64,000 bases of DNA, from assembly GCA_963739435.1 (NCBI GenBank), contig CAVUAN010000005.1, positions 1 to 64,000 of the forward strand, given 5' to 3'. The first letter of the stretch is position 1. Each line of letters begins with the position of its first letter. The DNA comes from CAVUAN01 sp963739435. Its GTDB lineage: Bacteria; Acidobacteriota; Thermoanaerobaculia; UBA5066; Gp7-AA6. Under the pieces are notes generated by a model. It did not search any database. It saw nothing but the letters and a program-made list of their open reading frames with translations, and had not been told where the DNA came from. Position numbers and translations under genes: made by a program. Below are positions 12,230 to 20,508 of this stretch, one piece after another.

Positions 12230-13324
12230 ATGCAGAAAGTTCGAGTGGCGGTGTTCCCGGCTGCAGGGTTGGGCACGAGGTTCTTGCCGGCGACGAAGGC
12301 GCAGCCGAAGGAGATGCTGCCTCTGGTGGATCGGCCGCTGATCCAGTACGTCGTGGAGGAGGCCCGGGCGGCGGGGATCGAGCGCATCGTCATCGTCACC
12401 GGGCGAGGCAAGAACGCCATCGAGGACCATTTCGACGCCTCCCCCGAGCTCGAGGCGATGCTCGCCGGGAAAGGCAAGAGCGATCTTCTGGAGGAGGTCC
12501 GCTCCGTCTCGGACATGATCCCCGTCTCCTACGTGCGCCAGAAGCAGGCCCTCGGACTCGGCCATGCCGTGCTTCAGGCGAAGGACCTCGTCGGCAACGA
12601 GCCCTTCGCCGTCCTGCTCGGCGACGACATCGTGGACGCGCAGGAGCCCTGCATCGGCCAGATGATGCGTCTCTACGAGCGCCGCGGAAACCCCGTCATC
12701 GCTCTGCAGGAGGTGCCGCGCTCCGAGACGCGCCACTACGGCATCGTGGCCGGAAACGCCGTCGAAGACCGGGTCGTGGCGATCACGGACATGGTCGAGA
12801 AGCCGAGGCCCGAGGCCGCACCCTCGAACCTCGCCATCATCGGACGCTACCTGCTGCCGCCCGAGATCTTCGGGATCCTCGAAGAGACACGATCGGACAC
12901 GGGCGGCGAGATCCAGTTGACCTCGGCCCTGAAGACGCTGCTCTCCCGCCGGCCCATCGACGGATACCTCTTCGAAGGCAAGCGCTACGACGCCGGCGAC
13001 AAGCTGGGTTTCCTGAAGGCGACAGTCGAGTTCGCGCTGAAGCGGAAGGACCTGGGCGGACCGTTCCGGGACTACTTGAAGAGGTCTGAAGCTCTAGAGG
13101 GGGATCACGGCGTCAGTCCTTCGCCGGCTTCTTCGCCCTTGCGTCTCTTTCGTCTCTTTCGTTTCTTTCTTCTTTTCGGCCGGCTTCTCGCCGGACTCGG
13201 ACTTTCCGGACTCGGACTTCGCCGCTCCGACTTTCCGGACTCCGACCTGCCGGACTCGCGACTTACCGGAGTCGGACTTCCCCGAGCCGAGGAACTGGCC
13301 TCCCCCGTCTTCCCCTTGGCGTAG
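12230..13324 (+). CDS. galU: UTP-glucose-1-phosphate uridylyltransferase GalU
   Basis: Makes UDP-glucose from UTP and glucose-1-phosphate in the cytoplasm, for envelope polysaccharides. The N-terminal nucleotide-binding motif is AVFPAAGLGTRFLPATKAQP, followed by KEMLPLVDRPLIQYVVEEA, the UTP/sugar site FAVLLGDDIVDA, and ITDMVEKPRPEAAPSNLAII. The substrate-binding end GEIQLTSALKTLL and YLFEGKRYDAGDKLGFLKA is normal. Conserved sequence ends near residue 290 (FRDYLKRSEAL, about 13100). The last ~75 residues read antisense through the fmdB tail and are probably not real; the natural stop was likely lost to an indel. Length without the tail is typical of the family. Confidence 0.93.
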   Translation: MQKVRVAVFPAAGLGTRFLPATKAQPKEMLPLVDRPLIQYVVEEARAAGIERIVIVTGRGKNAIEDHFDASPELEAMLAGKGKSDLLEEVRSVSDMIPVSYVRQKQALGLGHAVLQAKDLVGNEPFAVLLGDDIVDAQEPCIGQMMRLYERRGNPVIALQEVPRSETRHYGIVAGNAVEDRVVAITDMVEKPRPEAAPSNLAIIGRYLLPPEIFGILEETRSDTGGEIQLTSALKTLLSRRPIDGYLFEGKRYDAGDKLGFLKATVEFALKRKDLGGPFRDYLKRSEALEGDHGVSPSPASSPLRLFRLFRFFLLFGRLLAGLGLSGLGLRRSDFPDSDLPDSRLTGVGLPRAEELASPVFPLA

Positions 13325-13491
13325 TCGGTGATGTAGAAGCCGCTGCCCTTGAACTGAATCGCCGGCGCGGAGAACGCCTTCTTGACCTTGCCCCCGCAGT
13401 GCGGGCACATCCGGATGCGCCTTTCCCCGAACGCCTGGATCACTTCCGTCTTGCGCTCGCACTTCTGGCAGACGTACTCGTAGAGAGGCAT
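13105..13491 (-). CDS. FmdB-type zinc-ribbon regulatory protein with repetitive tail
   Basis: A 128-aa protein. Residues 1-60 are the FmdB/CxxC zinc-ribbon family: MPLYEYVCQKCERKTEVIQA, then RRIRMCPHCGGKVKKAFSAP and GSGFYITDYAK. The two CxxC pairs would bind one zinc. Proteins of this family are small, widely conserved and of unclear regulatory role. The rest is a low-complexity Ser/Lys/Glu/Gly tail encoded by a ~15-base repeat; one alternative frame across it reads KSESGKSESGEKPAEKKKE and ends at 13094, which resembles normal family tails, so an indel in the tail is likely. Converges with galU. Confidence 0.85.
   Translation of the reverse strand: MPLYEYVCQKCERKTEVIQAFGERRIRMCPHCGGKVKKAFSAPAIQFKGSGFYITDYAKGKTGEASSSARGSPTPVSRESGRSESGKSERRSPSPESPSPARSRPKRRKKRKRRKRRKGEEAGEGLTP
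13180..13290. repeat. 15-base tandem repeat inside the fmdB tail
   Basis: On the minus strand, units related to GAGTCCGGAAAGTCC repeat about six times with substitutions; 15 bases equals five codons (SGKSE). The core GGACT resembles the intergenic GTCCAAA heptads, suggesting repeat expansion of a similar kind within a coding tail. Confidence 0.65.
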
Positions 13492-13500
13492 AGGACTATT

Positions 13501-14265
13501 TTAGGTTCCCAGCCCTCGGTCTTGTAGTGGATCTTCTTCAAACCGCCCGCGCCCGTACCGCGGCGCTTGTAGAGAAGGCCCAGACAATAGAACGCGTACA
13601 GCAGCCGCGCGTTCTCCGGCACCGTGCCGGGCCCCTTCGCGCAGAGCGGCTGCAGCGGCGTGCGGCCGTCGACCTTCTCGAAGAGGGCTCTTCTCCTCCG
13701 GCGTGAAAAGGTCGAGCAGCGCGCTCGGCTGCTTCTCGAGAATCGTCTGCGCGTTTCCAAGGCGCTGGATGAGGCGGCGCACGTCGGCCGCCCGGCGGAT
13801 GCCTTCCAGGATGGCCTCCGGGATGGGCAGGTCCAGCCGGACGACAGATGGAGCGGCGCGCTCGCCGATCTCGAACACGACGTCGCCCGAGTCCCAGTCG
13901 AAAGCGCCCCAGAGAATCTCGCGGACCTGGTCGGCCACGGCGCGGTTCAGGGCCTCGGGCGTCAGGACGCCCATCTGCAGCAGCACGTTGCCGAGGCGCA
14001 GCCCGTCGCGCGTGCGCCGGGCATCCGCCTCGCGCGCGAGCTCCGGCGTCAGGACGCCGCGGCGCAGGAGCGACATGCCGAGGCTGACCTCCCGCTCATT
14101 CGAGCTCGCGAAGACCACGACACCTTCCTCGAGCGCGATCTTCCGCACCCTCTCCTCGCGCGAGGCGATCACGACGCCGGGCACACGGTAGCGGTGGATC
14201 GTGGCGAGAATCTCTGGCAGCGGGGTGACGCCGAGGTCGCCCCGGTACTCGAATTTGCGGTCCAT
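13501..14265 (-). CDS. DUF4388 (PATAN-like) signalling protein (frameshifted near C-terminus)
   Basis: Starts at 14265 with MDRKFEYRGDLGVTPLPEIL, the start of DUF4388/PATAN domains, which occur in gliding and pilus-related signalling proteins of Deltaproteobacteria and Acidobacteria. The core continues with LARIL-like helices (GMSLLRRGVLTPELAREADA) and EILWGAFDWDSGDVVFEIGE. Near 13690 the frame shifts by one base; the continuation LFEKVDGRTPLQPLCAKGPG and ARLLYAFYCLGLLYKRRG is in the adjacent frame, which runs on to 13440. The stop at 13501 belongs to the original frame. The start of FmdB lies just downstream, so the two may be cotranscribed. A role in pilus control is only a guess from family context. 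Confidence 0.7.
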   Translation of the reverse strand: MDRKFEYRGDLGVTPLPEILATIHRYRVPGVVIASREERVRKIALEEGVVVFASSNEREVSLGMSLLRRGVLTPELAREADARRTRDGLRLGNVLLQMGVLTPEALNRAVADQVREILWGAFDWDSGDVVFEIGERAAPSVVRLDLPIPEAILEGIRRAADVRRLIQRLGNAQTILEKQPSALLDLFTPEEKSPLREGRRPHAAAAALREGARHGAGERAAAVRVLLSGPSLQAPRYGRGRFEEDPLQDRGLGT

Positions 14266-14367
14266 CAAACGGACTCCCGCACGCAACGGGCCCCTATTCA
14301 CTCGGTTTTCGGGTTCGGGCCATCCTAACCCACGGAACGCCTCGCGGCGCCCGACTACAATGCCCGG
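14266..14367. other. short divergent gap DUF4388 / moeA
   Basis: A gap of 102 bases holding the start regions of two divergent genes. No clear promoter hexamers or operator could be recognised. Confidence 0.4.
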
Positions 14368-15577
14368 ATGATCGGCGTCGCCGAGGCCCTGGCGATCGTC
14401 GACCGGGAGGCACAGCCGCTCGGCCCGGAGCGGGTGCCGCTCGACCAGGCCGCCCTGCGGGTGCTGGCCGAAACGGTCGCCTCCGACGTGGACTGGCCCC
14501 CGTTCGACACCTCCGCGATGGACGGCTACGCGGTCCTCCTGCGCGACGCCGCAGCCCCGGGCGCCTCGGCCCGGGAGCGCCCGGGTGTCATGGCCGCAGG
14601 CAACGCACCCCCGGCGCCCCTGACGCCGGGGGAAACCGTCCGGATCATGACCGGAGCACCCATCCCGGACGGAACCGAGGCCATCGTGCCCGTCGAGCAG
14701 GCCGAGCAGCAGGGCGGCCGCGTCGTCTTTTCGGCCGTCCCGGCCGCGGGCGCTCACTTGCGGCGTCGGGGCGAGAGCATCGCGGCCGGGGCCCCCCTGC
14801 TCACGCCGGGCCTGCGCGCTGACGCCCGGCCAGGTGGCGCTCGCGGCCCTGGCCGGCGTGGACCCGATCTCGGTCTTCCGGAAGCCGCGCGTCGGAATCG
14901 CGGTGACGGGCAACGAGCTCGTGGCCGCATCGGATAAGACCCGGGCCCGGCCAGATTCGCGACTCCAACGGCCACATGCTCGCCGCACTCTGCAGGGCCC
15001 GCCTTCTCGAGCCGAGACTCCTGGGGCGTTTTCCGGATGACGGAGCCGGCCTCGCGCGGCTGTTTGCGGAAGCGGCCGGGGGCGATCTCGACGTCCTGCT
15101 CACGTCGGGAGGCGTTTCGGCGGGCGACTTCGACCTCGTTCCGGCCGAGGCCGCCCGGCAGGGTTTTGCAACGCTCTTCCACCGCGTCGCGGTGCGGCCC
15201 GGAAAACCGATCGCATTCGGGCGCCGCGGGGGATCTGCTCTGGTTCGGCCTGCCCGGGAATCCCGTCTCGGCCTCCGTTTGTTTCCATGTCTTTGTGAGA
15301 CATGCCCTCGACCGCCTGGAAGGAGCCGCTCGGCCCGGACCGGAGCGCGTGACAGCGCTGCTGGCGCGCGAGGCGCGCACCCGGCGCGCGGGAGACCTTC
15401 CAGGACGCGATTCTCTCGATCGACCATGGCGTCAACCGCGTCGAGCTGCTGCGCACGGCTGGAAGCCACGACATCGGGACGCACGGCCGGGCCAATGCGC
15501 TGGCCAGGATCCCGAAAGGCGACGGGACGATCCCGGCCGGGGGTGAAGTCGAGTGCATCCCGCTGGAGCGCGGATGA
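14368..15577 (+). CDS. moeA: Molybdopterin molybdenumtransferase MoeA (about four frameshifts)
   Basis: MoeA inserts molybdate into adenylylated molybdopterin in the last step of Mo-cofactor synthesis. The N-terminal section is intact: DWPPFDTSAMDGYAV and IMTGAPIPDGTEAIVPVEQA are the classic MoeA motifs. Further pieces follow in shifted frames: LTPGQVALAALAGVDPISVF with VGIAVTGNELV (from ~14820), IRDSNGHMLAALCRA with LLTSGGVSAGDFDLV (from ~14945), DLLWFGLPGNPVSASVCFHV (from ~15230), and RVELLRTAGSHDIGTHGRAN (from ~15390). Each step is a gain of one base. Joined, they make a full-length MoeA of about 402 aa. The stop overlaps the next ATG (ATGA). Confidence 0.88.
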
Positions 15578-16362
15578 CGGCTGCAGCAACCCTCGAGGCG
15601 CCGCCGCGGCAGGCCGTCCACAAGACGGCCCGCACGCAGGACGGCGTCACGATCGCCTACACCCACTGGTGCCGCCCTTCGCCCGAGCTCGTGATTCTCG
15701 CTCCCGGCTTCTGGCGGGAACGCCGCGACCGGGAGAACCTCTTTCTCGCGAACCACTTTTTTCGCCTCGGCTACGACGTGGCGGTTCTCGACTTTCGCGG
15801 GCATGGCGACTCGACCGGCGCCTACACGTTCGGCGCCACGGAGGGCTGGGACGTGCGGGCCGTCGCGGACGACCTCGCCGGGCACGGGATGTCGTACTCC
15901 CGGTTTGCGGCGGTCGGCCTTTCGATGGGCGGCTCGATCCTGGCCGAGGAGCTCTCGAAGGATCCTCTTCTGCCCTGTCGCGCCCTGGCGATGATCTCCT
16001 CTCCGGCCGACATCTTCGCTCTCCGGCCCAAGCTCTGGAAGCGGGACGCCGTGCGGCAGGTGCGCCTGCGGCAGGCCTTCCGGGTCCCCCGCATCGCCGC
16101 ACGCGATCTCTTCGCACCCAAGCCCCGCGCCGTCGAGGCCATCGCGCGCATCACGGTGCCCAAGCTCATCGTGACCTCCGAGGGCGACTGGCTCGTCGAT
16201 CCCTCCCAGGGGCGCCTGCTGGCCGAAGCGGCGGCGCCGCCGGTCGACCACGTGCATATGACGCAGCCCGGTTCGCTCCACGCCGACGCGCTCGTGCGGT
16301 TCGTGCCGCTGCGGCTGCTCCGGCTGCTCGACCGATGGCTGATGAAGAACGCGCCTCCGTAA
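15574..16362 (+). CDS. alpha/beta hydrolase (serine hydrolase/esterase-like)
   Basis: A 262-aa alpha/beta-hydrolase. The start at 15574 overlaps the moeA stop as ATGA. The fold motifs are LVILAPGFWRERRDRENLF, AVLDFRGHGDSTGAY and the nucleophile elbow AVGLSMGGS (Ser). The acid is probably the Asp in TSEGDWLVDP and the base a His near the C-terminus (GSLHADALVRF). There is no signal peptide, so the protein is cytoplasmic. It lies 51 bases upstream of the ketosynthase-methyltransferase-oxidoreductase genes and could act as their thioesterase, which is inference from position only. Confidence 0.85.
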   Translation: MTAAATLEAPPRQAVHKTARTQDGVTIAYTHWCRPSPELVILAPGFWRERRDRENLFLANHFFRLGYDVAVLDFRGHGDSTGAYTFGATEGWDVRAVADDLAGHGMSYSRFAAVGLSMGGSILAEELSKDPLLPCRALAMISSPADIFALRPKLWKRDAVRQVRLRQAFRVPRIAARDLFAPKPRAVEAIARITVPKLIVTSEGDWLVDPSQGRLLAEAAAPPVDHVHMTQPGSLHADALVRFVPLRLLRLLDRWLMKNAPP

Positions 16363-16413
16363 AGGTTCCCTCAACTTCCTGAGGACACGCCACCGCCGAA
16401 ATAGGATCCACAC

Positions 16414-17665
16414 GTGTCGAGCAGAAGAGTCGTCGTCACGGGCATCGGCTGTCTCGCGCCAAACGGAAATGGGCGCGAGGCCTTTGCCCGGGCGCTGCGC
16501 GCCGGATCGAGCGGCGTCGGCCGCGTGTCGCTCTTCGATCCCGAGGGCCTGCCGGCGACGATCGCCGGTGAGCTCAAGGGCTTTCGAGCCCACGGACTAC
16601 CTCGACGCCCGCGAGCTGCGCCACGTCTCGCGCGCCGTGCCGATGGCGATCGCCGCCTCGACGGAAGCCTTCGCGGACGCCGGCATCGAGCCCGACCGCC
16701 TGACGATTTCGGAACGCCGCTCGATCGGCGTGACGCTCGGCACCGGAGGCGGGCCCATCGAGTTCTCCGAGCGGATGTACCACCTGTACTACACCAACCA
16801 GGTCCGGAAGGCCTCGGTCTACTCCATCCCCTCGGGCACGATCGGCACGCTCTCCTCCGAGATCTCGATGCGCTTCGGGCTGCGCGGCCCCTCGCACGTC
16901 CTCTCGACCGGGTGCGCCTCGTCGACCGACGCGCTCGGCCAGGCGTTTCCGCGCGATCAAGTTCGGCGCCCAGGATGTCGTGCTCGCGGGCGGCGTCGAC
17001 GCGACCGTCGTGCGCGGAATCATGGAAGGCTTTGCCATGATGCGGATCCTCTCGACCGCGCGCGAAGCCGACCCGCCGGCCGCCTCCCGGCCGTTCTCCG
17101 CCGACCGCGACGGGTTCGTGCTGGGCGAGGGTTCGTGGATGTTCGTTCTCGAGGAGGCCGAGCGGGCCCGCGCGCGCGGGGCCCGCATTCACGGCGAGAT
17201 CGCCGGCTACGGCGCGACCTGCGACGCTCACCACCGCGTGCGTCTGGACGAGTCGGGCGAAGAGCCGGCGCGCGCGATGACGCTCGCGATGGAAGAAGCC
17301 GGCGTGCCGCCCGAGGCGATCGGCTACATCGCGTACCACGGCACCTCGACGGAGCTGAACGACCGCGTCGAGACCCTGGCCGTGCGCCGCGCCTTCGGGC
17401 GGGCCGCAGACCGCCTGCCGGGCTCTTCGATCAAGTCCATGATCGGCCATCCGCAGGGCGCCTGCGGCGCGGCCGGGGTGGCGGCGACGCTGCTCGCCAT
17501 GCGCGACGGCTTCCTGCCGCCGACGATCAACCTCGATCGCGCCGACCCGGCCTGCGACCTCGACTACGTGCCGAACCAGGCTCGCGCGGCCTCCGTCGAG
17601 CACGCCCTCTGCAACTGCATCGGGTTCGGCTCGAAGAACAGCGCGCTCGTGGTCTCGCGCCGTGA
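16414..17665 (+). CDS. FabF/KAS II-like beta-ketoacyl synthase (two frameshifts)
   Basis: A thiolase-fold condensing enzyme starting with GTG at 16414: RRVVVTGIGCLAPNGNGREA. The catalytic residues are Cys in LSTGCASSTDALGQ, His in AYHGTSTELND and His in SIKSMIGHPQGACGAAG, so it is an active KS and not a chain-length factor. One extra base near 16582 (before EPTDYLDARELRHVS) and one near 16949 (before AIKFGAQDVVLAGGVD) break the frame; the protein is continuous otherwise. The end is unclear: after KNSALVVSRR the frame runs into a heptad repeat without a stop, while a neighbouring frame has a TGA at 17663-17665. It heads a KS-methyltransferase-FAD reductase set, separate from any primary fab cluster. 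Confidence 0.85.
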
Positions 17666-17667
17666 CC

Positions 17668-17700
17668 CCTTTGGACTTTGGACTTTGGACTTTGGACTCC
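17668..17700. repeat. heptanucleotide repeat (copy 4)
   Basis: Four TTTGGAC units in a row between the ketosynthase and methyltransferase genes. Only the right-arm orientation is present. In the ketosynthase frame it is open and would read FGLWTLDFGL. Confidence 0.85.
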
Positions 17701-17702
17701 CC

Positions 17703-18436
17703 GTGACCTGGTGGACTCCGCCTCGCCGCCCGAGCCGGGAATGGCTCGACGACCCATCTCTTCCCGTCGGACGACATGGTCGAGAACCTCCGCGACATCG
17801 CAAACGTCGATCGGGCCTGGGGAGGATCGGGCGCCCTGGCGCGCTGGCTGCTTGCGCAAGGACTCTCGCGCGGCAAGAGCCCGACGACCGTTCTCGACCT
17901 GGGTGCGGGTTCGGGCGTGCCCACGAGACGGCTGCAGCGCTACCTCATCGAGGCCGGGACGAACAGCCTCGTCTTTGCGCCTCGATCTCCAGTGGCGGCA
18001 CCTCGCCGCCGGCTTCGGCCTGGACGGCCGGGAGCCCTTGTCCGGCATCGCCGCGGACGCCTTCCGCCTGCCCATGCCCGCCGGCTCGGTCGATTGGATC
18101 GTCTCGACCCTCCTGCTCCACCACTTCTCGCCGAGCGAGCTCTCTCTGCTCCTCACGGAGATCCGGCGCGTGGCGCGAAGGGGCTTCGCTCTTCTCGATT
18201 TGCGGCGTCACCGCGTGGCGCTCGCGGTCGTTGCCGTGTCCGGCCGCTTCACCTTCCGGTCTCGCGTCTCCGTCCACGACGGGATCGCCTCGGTCCGTCA
18301 GGCCTACACGCCGCAGGAGCTCCAGGCGATCGTCTCCCGTTGCGCACCCCGAGCACGGGTCGAACGGGTCTTTCCTTTCCGCCTCCTCGTCAGCTCCTCG
18401 GAGCCTCAAAGGGTCAGCCCGCGGCCCGGAACGTGA
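17703..18436 (+). CDS. class I SAM-dependent methyltransferase (two frameshifts)
   Basis: Proposed start GTG 17703, giving WTPPRRPSREWLDDPSLP, then after one extra base near 17770 SDDMVENLRDIANVDRAWGG, the N-terminus seen in methyltransferases that sit beside polyketide-type KS genes. The SAM-binding motif I is TTVLDLGAGSGVPTRRLQRY. A second +1 shift near 17980 leads to LDLQWRHLAAGFGLDGREPL, then DAFRLPMPAGSVDWIVSTLL, LHHFSPSELSLLLTEIRRVA and the C-terminal RVSVHDGIASVRQAYTPQEL. The total is about 243 aa. It probably methylates the product of the adjacent KS; the substrate is unknown. Confidence 0.78.
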
Positions 18437-18439
18437 TCC

Positions 18440-19572
18440 ATGTCCGCTGCCATTGACGCGATCGTCATCGGGGCCGGCCCAGCCGGGTCGGCGGCGTCCA
18501 TTGCGCTGGCCGGGAAGGGCTGTTCTGTCGTGCATGCTCGAAAAGGACGTGTTCCCGAGGCGCAAGGTCTGCGGTGCCTACCTCGCATCCGGCGCCCTGC
18601 CCACGCTCGAACGGCTCGGCGCCGCCGCTGCCGTCCTGCAACGGACTCCCGAGCAGATCGGGCGTGGTTCCGTGCATCTCGCCTCGGGCGACTCCGCCGC
18701 CTTCACCCTGCCCTCGCCGGGGCTCGGGATCTCGCGCTTCGCGCTCGACGACCTCCTGGCCCGGCGCGCGGCGGAGGCAGGCGCCGCAGATCCGCTTCGG
18801 CGCCCGCGTCGCTTCCGTGAGCCGGGGCGGCCCCGGATTCCGCGTCGATCTCGCCTCCGGTCAGATTCTGGATGCCCGCGTCGTGATCGGGGCCTGGGGA
18901 CGGTGGGACGCCCTCGACCGCCGGCTCGAGCGGGCCTTTCTCTTCGGGACAGCCCGCTATCTGGGCTGGAGCGGCGAGCTCGTCGGGGACGCCGCCGCGC
19001 TCGCCGGGCAGGTGAGGCTCTACATGTTCCCCGGCGGCTACTGCGGACTCTCACGCGTCGAGGGAGGGCGCGCCAACGTGGCGGGCGTCATCTCGGCGAA
19101 GGCCCGCCAGAGCGTCGGCGGCGGATGGGAAGCCGTCATGGCCCACGCGAGGCAATCGAATGCGGCCCTCGACGCGGATCTCTCGGGGCTGACACCCGGG
19201 AGAGAAGGACTTCTCGGCACCGGTCCCGTCTTCTTCACCGCCAAGCCGCCGTCGGAGAACGGCGTCCTCATGGCCGGGGACGCCGCGGGAGTGCTCGATC
19301 CCTTCTCGGGGCAGGGCCAGGCCGCAGCACTCGCGTCGGGCCTGCTGGCGGGCGAGACAGCGGCGCGCTGCCTCTCCGGCGAGTTCTCACCCTCGAGCCT
19401 GGCGCGCGTCTACGCCGAAGCCTGGCGCTCCCGCTTCGCGCGCCGGTTTGCCTGGAGCAAGGCTTTCCGGCGGCTCATGCTCAGCCCGTCACTCGGCACG
19501 CTCGCGACACGCCTCGCTGGCCAGAATCTGACGCGATTCGCTTTGGAAAAACTCGCGCACCAGGAACCCTAG
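18440..19572 (+). CDS. FAD-dependent oxidoreductase, geranylgeranyl-reductase-like (two frameshifts)
   Basis: A flavoprotein of the GGR/halogenase-like group-A fold. The dinucleotide-binding motif is AIVIGAGPAGSAASIALAGK. One extra base near 18533 restores MLEKDVFPRRKVCGAYLASG, containing the Cys-Gly typical of the family; a second near 18785 restores AQIRFGARVASVSRGGPGFR. The second FAD motif is VLMAGDAAGVLDPFSGQGQA. The total is about 377 aa. It starts 3 bases after the methyltransferase stop, so KS, methyltransferase and reductase form one transcription unit. It probably oxidises or reduces the KS-derived chain; the reaction cannot be told from sequence. It converges with the LolA-like gene, with a 4-base overlap of stops. 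Confidence 0.83.
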
Positions 19573-20297
19573 AGCCCCTTCGCTCCCTCCGGCGTGAAGA
19601 TCGCGTCGTCGAGCTTTGCCGGGCGGTAGTCGAGGTATTCGAGCCGCGTGACCGTGCGCGAGTCGCGCCCCAGCAGGTCTCGGATCTCCATCTCGGACAC
19701 GAACGTCTTTCCGGCCGCTTTCGAGAACTTCGTGAACAGCGCCTCTTTCGCCTCCTTGCCCGAGGGCAGGAGGAAGAGGACCTTGCGGGCCAGGTGGTCC
19801 GCGGAGTCCACCCAGAGAACGACCTTCGGATACGGAGCGCCCGCATCCCTGGCCGAAAGGTCCAGGACGCGGCACTCCCGGCCTGCCACGGTCTCGGGCT
19901 CCTCGCGCAGGATTGCCGTGTAGTCCGTGGCGAACCGCAGTCTCGCCACATCGCCGAAGGAAGCGCCCCCCAGCAGGCGCTGGTTGGGCGTGATGGGAAC
20001 GGGGTTCGTCGCTCCGGCGACGAGGAGCCACATGCGCGGTCCGACCGTCAGGACCTTGCGGCCGCTGTTCTTCGGATCGCGGAACACGATCAAAACTTTC
20101 TCGGATCCCTTTCTGTAGATGTCGAACTGCGCACTTCCCTGCTCCTTGCCGTCCGTCACCTGTGTCGCCCGCGCCTGGATGACCGCCTCTTCAAAGGCGT
20201 TGCGGGCCGAGTCCGCGTCGGCCAACCACTTCTGCACATCGACCGGTGCCGGCGTCCCGACAAGGGCAGCCGTCAAGAAGAAAACCAGGAGACTCAT
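19569..20297 (-). CDS. LolA-like outer-membrane lipoprotein-sorting protein
   Basis: A 242-aa periplasmic protein with an N-terminal signal peptide (MSLLVFFLTAALVGTPA). The body matches the LolA-like family usually annotated as outer membrane lipoprotein-sorting protein: YRKGSEKVLIVFRDPKNSGR, VGPRMWLLVAGATNPVPITP and NQRLLGGASFGDVARLRFAT. The family resembles the lipoprotein carrier LolA but is found beside ABC exporters. The downstream-facing ABC permease and ATPase genes (20.5-22.4 kb) are on the same strand upstream of it, consistent with one export unit whose cargo is unknown. Confidence 0.85.
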   Translation of the reverse strand: MSLLVFFLTAALVGTPAPVDVQKWLADADSARNAFEEAVIQARATQVTDGKEQGSAQFDIYRKGSEKVLIVFRDPKNSGRKVLTVGPRMWLLVAGATNPVPITPNQRLLGGASFGDVARLRFATDYTAILREEPETVAGRECRVLDLSARDAGAPYPKVVLWVDSADHLARKVLFLLPSGKEAKEALFTKFSKAAGKTFVSEMEIRDLLGRDSRTVTRLEYLDYRPAKLDDAIFTPEGAKGL

Positions 20298-20324
20298 GGG
20301 TTATTGCGCCTCGCCAGTACACGT

Positions 20325-20505
20325 AACGCCGGCGTCCTCCTCGAGCTCGCGTCGCGAGGAGTCTCCCGAGCGAAGCGAGGGAGGAGCCTTGCGACGCGGG
20401 AGCGAAGCGATGCGCGGGGGATCAGGCGAGCGGTCGAGGCCGCGTCCGGCCGAGCCGCTCGCCGGTGCGCCCGTAGGGCGCAGATCCCACGAGCAGCGCG
20501 TAGCG
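20325..20505. repeat. palindrome-rich intergenic region
   Basis: Between the permease and the LolA-like gene. It contains GAGCGAAGCGAGGGAGGAG, a second near copy GGGAGCGAAGCGATGCGCG, and CGGTCGAGGCCGCGTCCGGC, all prone to hairpins. The GAGCGAAGCGAGG core is shared with the palindromic repeat at 9266. No gene is supported here. Confidence 0.5.
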
Positions 20506-20508
20506 ACG

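Noticed and set aside
12988..13324. A functional C-terminal extension of GalU
   Set aside because: The last ~75 codons are antisense to the fmdB repeat tail and have no counterpart in the family.
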